NCBI GenBank assembly: GCA_900548565.1
Contig: URKV01000076.1
Location: 1-8,689 of the forward strand
Length of the DNA: 8,689 bases
Direction of reading: 5' to 3'
Origin: an uncultured Collinsella sp.
Lineage (GTDB): Bacteria; Actinomycetota; Coriobacteriia; Coriobacteriales; Coriobacteriaceae
A program made the position numbers and the translations under genes. Of this stretch, positions 6,098 through 8,689 are shown one piece after another (position 1 is the stretch's first letter; each line of letters starts with the position of its first letter). The notes under the pieces are model-generated. The model was given only the letters and a program-made list of their open reading frames with translations, was not told where the DNA came from and did no database searches.

Positions 6098-7636
6098 CTA
6101 GATGTTGAGCGCGTGGTAGGTCACGTTCGCACCCGGAGTGTCAACGGTCACGCCATAGGCCTCGGGATAGATGCGCGTCGAAAACACGAGCGAGCCATCG
6201 TTCACAAACACCTCGACCGACGAGACATCGCCAACAATGCGCACGTTGCGCACCTCGTCGACGGGCTCCCAACGCACGGTACGACCGCAGCCGGCAGAAG
6301 CGCGACCCTCATCGATAAATCGCATCTCAAAGCGTGAGGGCAGGTTGCCCTCGGCGGGCACAAACGCCAGCTTCAGCCCGCCATCAACGGTCGCGGTAAA
6401 TGCGCCGTCGACGTCGCCAACAACAACGTCAAAGCAGGTATCGCCGTCAACCTCCAACGAGCCCGCCCCCACACGCACCGAGGCATAATGGTGCTCAATC
6501 TCGTGCGCCGGCTGCTGCAGCACTACGCCGCCGGCACCGGCTGTAAGCTCACGCGGCACCGTCATGCAGTGCTGCCAGCCGCACGCCACGGTAGGCGCGT
6601 TGCCATAGGTCGGCTCATCGGGCATGCCCATCCAGCCGATTAGAATATGGCGACCGTCCTCGGCCGTGAACTCCTGCGGAGCATAGAAGTCAAAACCGGC
6701 GTCCCACAGGCGGAACTCACCCAGCTCATAGGCACCGTCACCACCGGTAATGTCTCCCGTTACAGGCATGTAGCCAGCAGCGTATACGTTGCCGCGATCC
6801 CAACGGCCGCCCTCAAGACCCTGGGGCGAGAACGACAGAAACGCCGCCGTATCGCCATTCGAATCGAGCTCGATGTAGCCGGGGCACTCCCACATAAAGC
6901 CAAAGCGCTCGGGCGTAGACACACGGTTCTCGAGCTCCCAGCTCAGCATATCGGCCGAGCCATACACCAGGATCTCACCCACATCGTGCCCGGCACCCTC
7001 GCCATGCATGGCGCAAAATCGACTCTCGACATGCGGACCGTCCACGCGACGACGCGCGCCCAGCACCATGTGGTAACGCCCATCATCATCGCGCCACACC
7101 TTGGGGTCACGCACGTGACAGGTCAAATCCTCGGGATAATCCTCGGACGCCAACACCACGCGCTTTTGGCTGAACTCCCGACCGGCAAGGCCATCAACGC
7201 TCTCGACATACACGGTGTCGGCGCGACGACCGGAGTTGACATAGTCAAAGACGCCGTCCGCGTCGGGGAGCTTAACGTTGCCGGTATAGAGCACGCGAAT
7301 GCGACCGTCCTCGACCAAAGCCGAGCCCGAGTACACGCCATGGCAATCGAACGGCTCGTCGGGCAGCAGCGGAGCGCCAACATAGTCCCACGTCATAAGG
7401 TCGCGGCTCGTCGCATGGCCCCAGGCCTTAACGCCACCCTCAACATCAAACGGCGCATATTGAAAATAAGCGTGGAACACGCCGCCCGCTTGGCAAAGAC
7501 CGTTGGGGTCGTTGAGCCAACCCGCCGGCGGCATAATATGGAAGTGCTGGCCATACGCGCCATGACCGCGCTCGGAGGCGGCAGCGTCAACAGCAGCAAC
7601 CAGCTTTGCAAGGTCGCGACCAAGTGCATTAGACAT
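6098..7636 (-). CDS. scrB: Sucrose-6-phosphate hydrolase (GH32)
   Basis: Cytoplasmic glycoside hydrolase family 32 enzyme that splits sucrose-6-phosphate into glucose-6-phosphate and fructose. The 512 residues cover a full enzyme: a five-bladed beta-propeller (about 30-340), then the C-terminal beta-sandwich ending with FVNDGSLVFSTRIYP. Catalytic residues are clear: nucleophile D43 in WLNDPNG, transition-state stabiliser D177 in RDP, and acid/base E250 in ECPGY. There is no signal peptide, which agrees with an intracellular phosphorylated substrate. ATG 7636 has a modest AGGA about 8 nt upstream. It lies 94 bp after scrA on the same strand and is followed by a strong terminator, so scrA-scrB reads as an operon. 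The neighbouring PTS gene favours sucrose-6-phosphate over free sucrose or fructans. Confidence 0.94.
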   Translation of the reverse strand: MSNALGRDLAKLVAAVDAAASERGHGAYGQHFHIMPPAGWLNDPNGLCQAGGVFHAYFQYAPFDVEGGVKAWGHATSRDLMTWDYVGAPLLPDEPFDCHGVYSGSALVEDGRIRVLYTGNVKLPDADGVFDYVNSGRRADTVYVESVDGLAGREFSQKRVVLASEDYPEDLTCHVRDPKVWRDDDGRYHMVLGARRRVDGPHVESRFCAMHGEGAGHDVGEILVYGSADMLSWELENRVSTPERFGFMWECPGYIELDSNGDTAAFLSFSPQGLEGGRWDRGNVYAAGYMPVTGDITGGDGAYELGEFRLWDAGFDFYAPQEFTAEDGRHILIGWMGMPDEPTYGNAPTVACGWQHCMTVPRELTAGAGGVVLQQPAHEIEHHYASVRVGAGSLEVDGDTCFDVVVGDVDGAFTATVDGGLKLAFVPAEGNLPSRFEMRFIDEGRASAGCGRTVRWEPVDEVRNVRIVGDVSSVEVFVNDGSLVFSTRIYPEAYGVTVDTPGANVTYHALNI

Positions 7637-7678
7637 ATCAAAGTCCTAACGGATCGATAGTTACAAGGCGCCAAATAC

Positions 7679-7716
7679 GGGAAACACCCGCAAGCATACA
7701 GCCCGCGGGCATTCCC
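7679..7716 (-). other. Intercistronic stem-loop between scrA and scrB
   Basis: GGGAA at 7679-7683 pairs with TTCCC at 7712-7716, and CCCGC at 7687-7691 with GCGGG at 7705-7709, separated by a small internal loop. The next minus-strand bases are not a T-run. It could stabilise or process the scrA-scrB message, or be a weak attenuator. The right side also contains the 10-bp palindrome GCCCGCGGGC (7701-7710). Confidence 0.4.
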
Positions 7717-7730
7717 TTAATCAATAGCTC

Positions 7731-8689
7731 TTAAGCCTGCTCGGAAGCCTTGGGCTCATCCTTGTACAGGACAAACGAGATGGCAAAGGAAACCAGCGCG
7801 GCAACCGCGAACATGATTGCGTACTGCACGGGCTGGGCCAGGCACAGCAGGATACCGAAGATGCCGGTAACGCCCGTGCCGGAGGCAGCAAGCGAGGTGA
7901 GCGCGCAGACCAGGGCACCGCAACCGCCGCCGATGCAGCCGGCGATGAAGGGCTTAAAGAAGCGAAGGTTAACGCCGAAGATGGCAGGCTCGGTAATGCC
8001 CATGAAGGCGGACAGAGCCGAAGGAAGCGCCAGGCCCTTAATCTTGGCATCGCGGGTCTTAAAGGCAACGGCAAGCGCGGCGCCACCTTGGGCGATATTG
8101 GCAGCGCTGGCGATGGGCAGCCAGTAGGTCACGCCATACTGGGCGAGCTGGCCCAAGTCGATGGCGGTGTACATCTGGTGGATACCGGTAACGACCGTGG
8201 GAGCATAGAACAGGCCGACGATAAAGGAGCCAATGCCGAAGGGCAAGGTCAGCAGGGTCTGGATCAGACCGAGGATGGCGTTCTCGGCCCAGACAAAGAT
8301 GGGGCCGACGGCAACGAGCGTCACGAGCACGGTCACGAACACCGAGACGAGCGGAGTCACAAAGAGGTCGAACATCTCGGGAACGATCTTGTGCAGGCGC
8401 TTCTCGAGGAAGGCCAGAATGGCGCAGGCGATAACGATGGGGATCACATGGCCCTGATAGCCAACCCACTCAAAGCTGTACAGACCAGGGATGACGGTGA
8501 CCATGGTCTGCACGCCCTCGGAGGCAACCGTGTAGGCGCTCTGCAGCGAGGAGTTGATGAACGCACCGCCGACGACAGCGCCCAGATACGGGTTGGCGCC
8601 AAAGGCCTTAGCGGCGGAGTAACCGATCAGGATCTGCAGGATGCCAAAGGACGTTCCCGAGACCAGGTCGGCAATCTTGTAGATAAAGT
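7731..8689 (-). CDS. scrA: Sucrose-specific PTS permease, EIIC portion (5' end outside window)
   Basis: Membrane component of the phosphoenolpyruvate-dependent sugar phosphotransferase system, glucose/sucrose superfamily. It imports sucrose and delivers it as sucrose-6-phosphate. The visible 318 residues are the C-terminal part of the EIIC domain, open at the window edge and beginning inside the protein. It contains hydrophobic segments separated by short loops, GYSAAKAFGANPYLGAVVGG, the cytoplasmic-loop motif FLEKRLHKIVPEMFDLFVTP, and the sugar-binding signature GITEPAIFG (7974-8000) followed by VNLRFFKPF, which is typical of sucrose/trehalose-type EIIC. It ends KDEPKASEQA with no EIIA domain, so a separate EIIA is needed. 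The EIIB domain should lie upstream, outside the window. A GTG at 8513 is internal, not a start. Substrate assignment rests on the adjacent scrB. Confidence 0.9.
   Translation of the reverse strand, partial: FIYKIADLVSGTSFGILQILIGYSAAKAFGANPYLGAVVGGAFINSSLQSAYTVASEGVQTMVTVIPGLYSFEWVGYQGHVIPIVIACAILAFLEKRLHKIVPEMFDLFVTPLVSVFVTVLVTLVAVGPIFVWAENAILGLIQTLLTLPFGIGSFIVGLFYAPTVVTGIHQMYTAIDLGQLAQYGVTYWLPIASAANIAQGGAALAVAFKTRDAKIKGLALPSALSAFMGITEPAIFGVNLRFFKPFIAGCIGGGCGALVCALTSLAASGTGVTGIFGILLCLAQPVQYAIMFAVAALVSFAISFVLYKDEPKASEQA

Noticed and set aside
6647..7660. Plus-strand open frame (337 codons) across scrB
   Set aside because: It is antisense to the GH32 gene with its complete catalytic triad, and shows no family features of its own.

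Overview
The window looks like a metagenome-derived contig end from a high-GC gut actinobacterium of the class Coriobacteriia, most likely Collinsella or a close relative. That assignment is inference from protein style, GC-rich codon use and gene content; the sequence has no rRNA or other decisive marker. The first 54 bases are not genomic. They are an Illumina Nextera i5 adapter ending in the Tn5 mosaic end, joined to the cut-off 3' end of leuS.

Layout from left to right. (1) 1-54: adapter. (2) 55-2452, minus: leuS, leucyl-tRNA synthetase, missing its C-terminal end. (3) 2453-2825: 373 bp with no gene. It holds the leuS ribosome binding site, a 118-bp inverted repeat in the leuS leader, a candidate extended -10 promoter, a perfect 15-bp stem that probably terminates guaB, and a second, imperfect ~93-bp inverted repeat just after guaB. 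(4) 2826-4337, minus: guaB, IMP dehydrogenase of the Tritrichomonas foetus-like type. (5) 4338-4530: divergent intergenic region with a 12-bp palindrome and a candidate promoter. (6) 4531-4875, plus: a single-domain ModE-type winged-helix regulator. (7) 4876-5008: a 75-bp hairpin with 22-bp perfect arms between two convergent genes. (8) 5009-6019, minus: a shortened Cys/Met-metabolism PLP-family protein in which the usual cofactor lysine position holds arginine. (9) 6024-6059: intrinsic terminator of the sucrose genes, directly against the start of the preceding gene. (10) 6098-7636, minus: scrB, sucrose-6-phosphate hydrolase. (11) 7731 to the window end, minus: 3' part of scrA, the sucrose PTS permease.

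scrA and scrB form a two-step sucrose pathway. ScrA imports and phosphorylates sucrose, and ScrB splits sucrose-6-phosphate into glucose-6-phosphate and fructose. They are ordered scrA-scrB on the minus strand and closed by a clear terminator. leuS and guaB are housekeeping genes that appear to have separate transcription signals. The region is mostly ordinary core metabolism. The points worth a second look are the degenerate PLP-family protein, the unusual IMP dehydrogenase clade, three unrelated long hairpins in three intergenic regions, and the adapter chimera that creates false protein ends.
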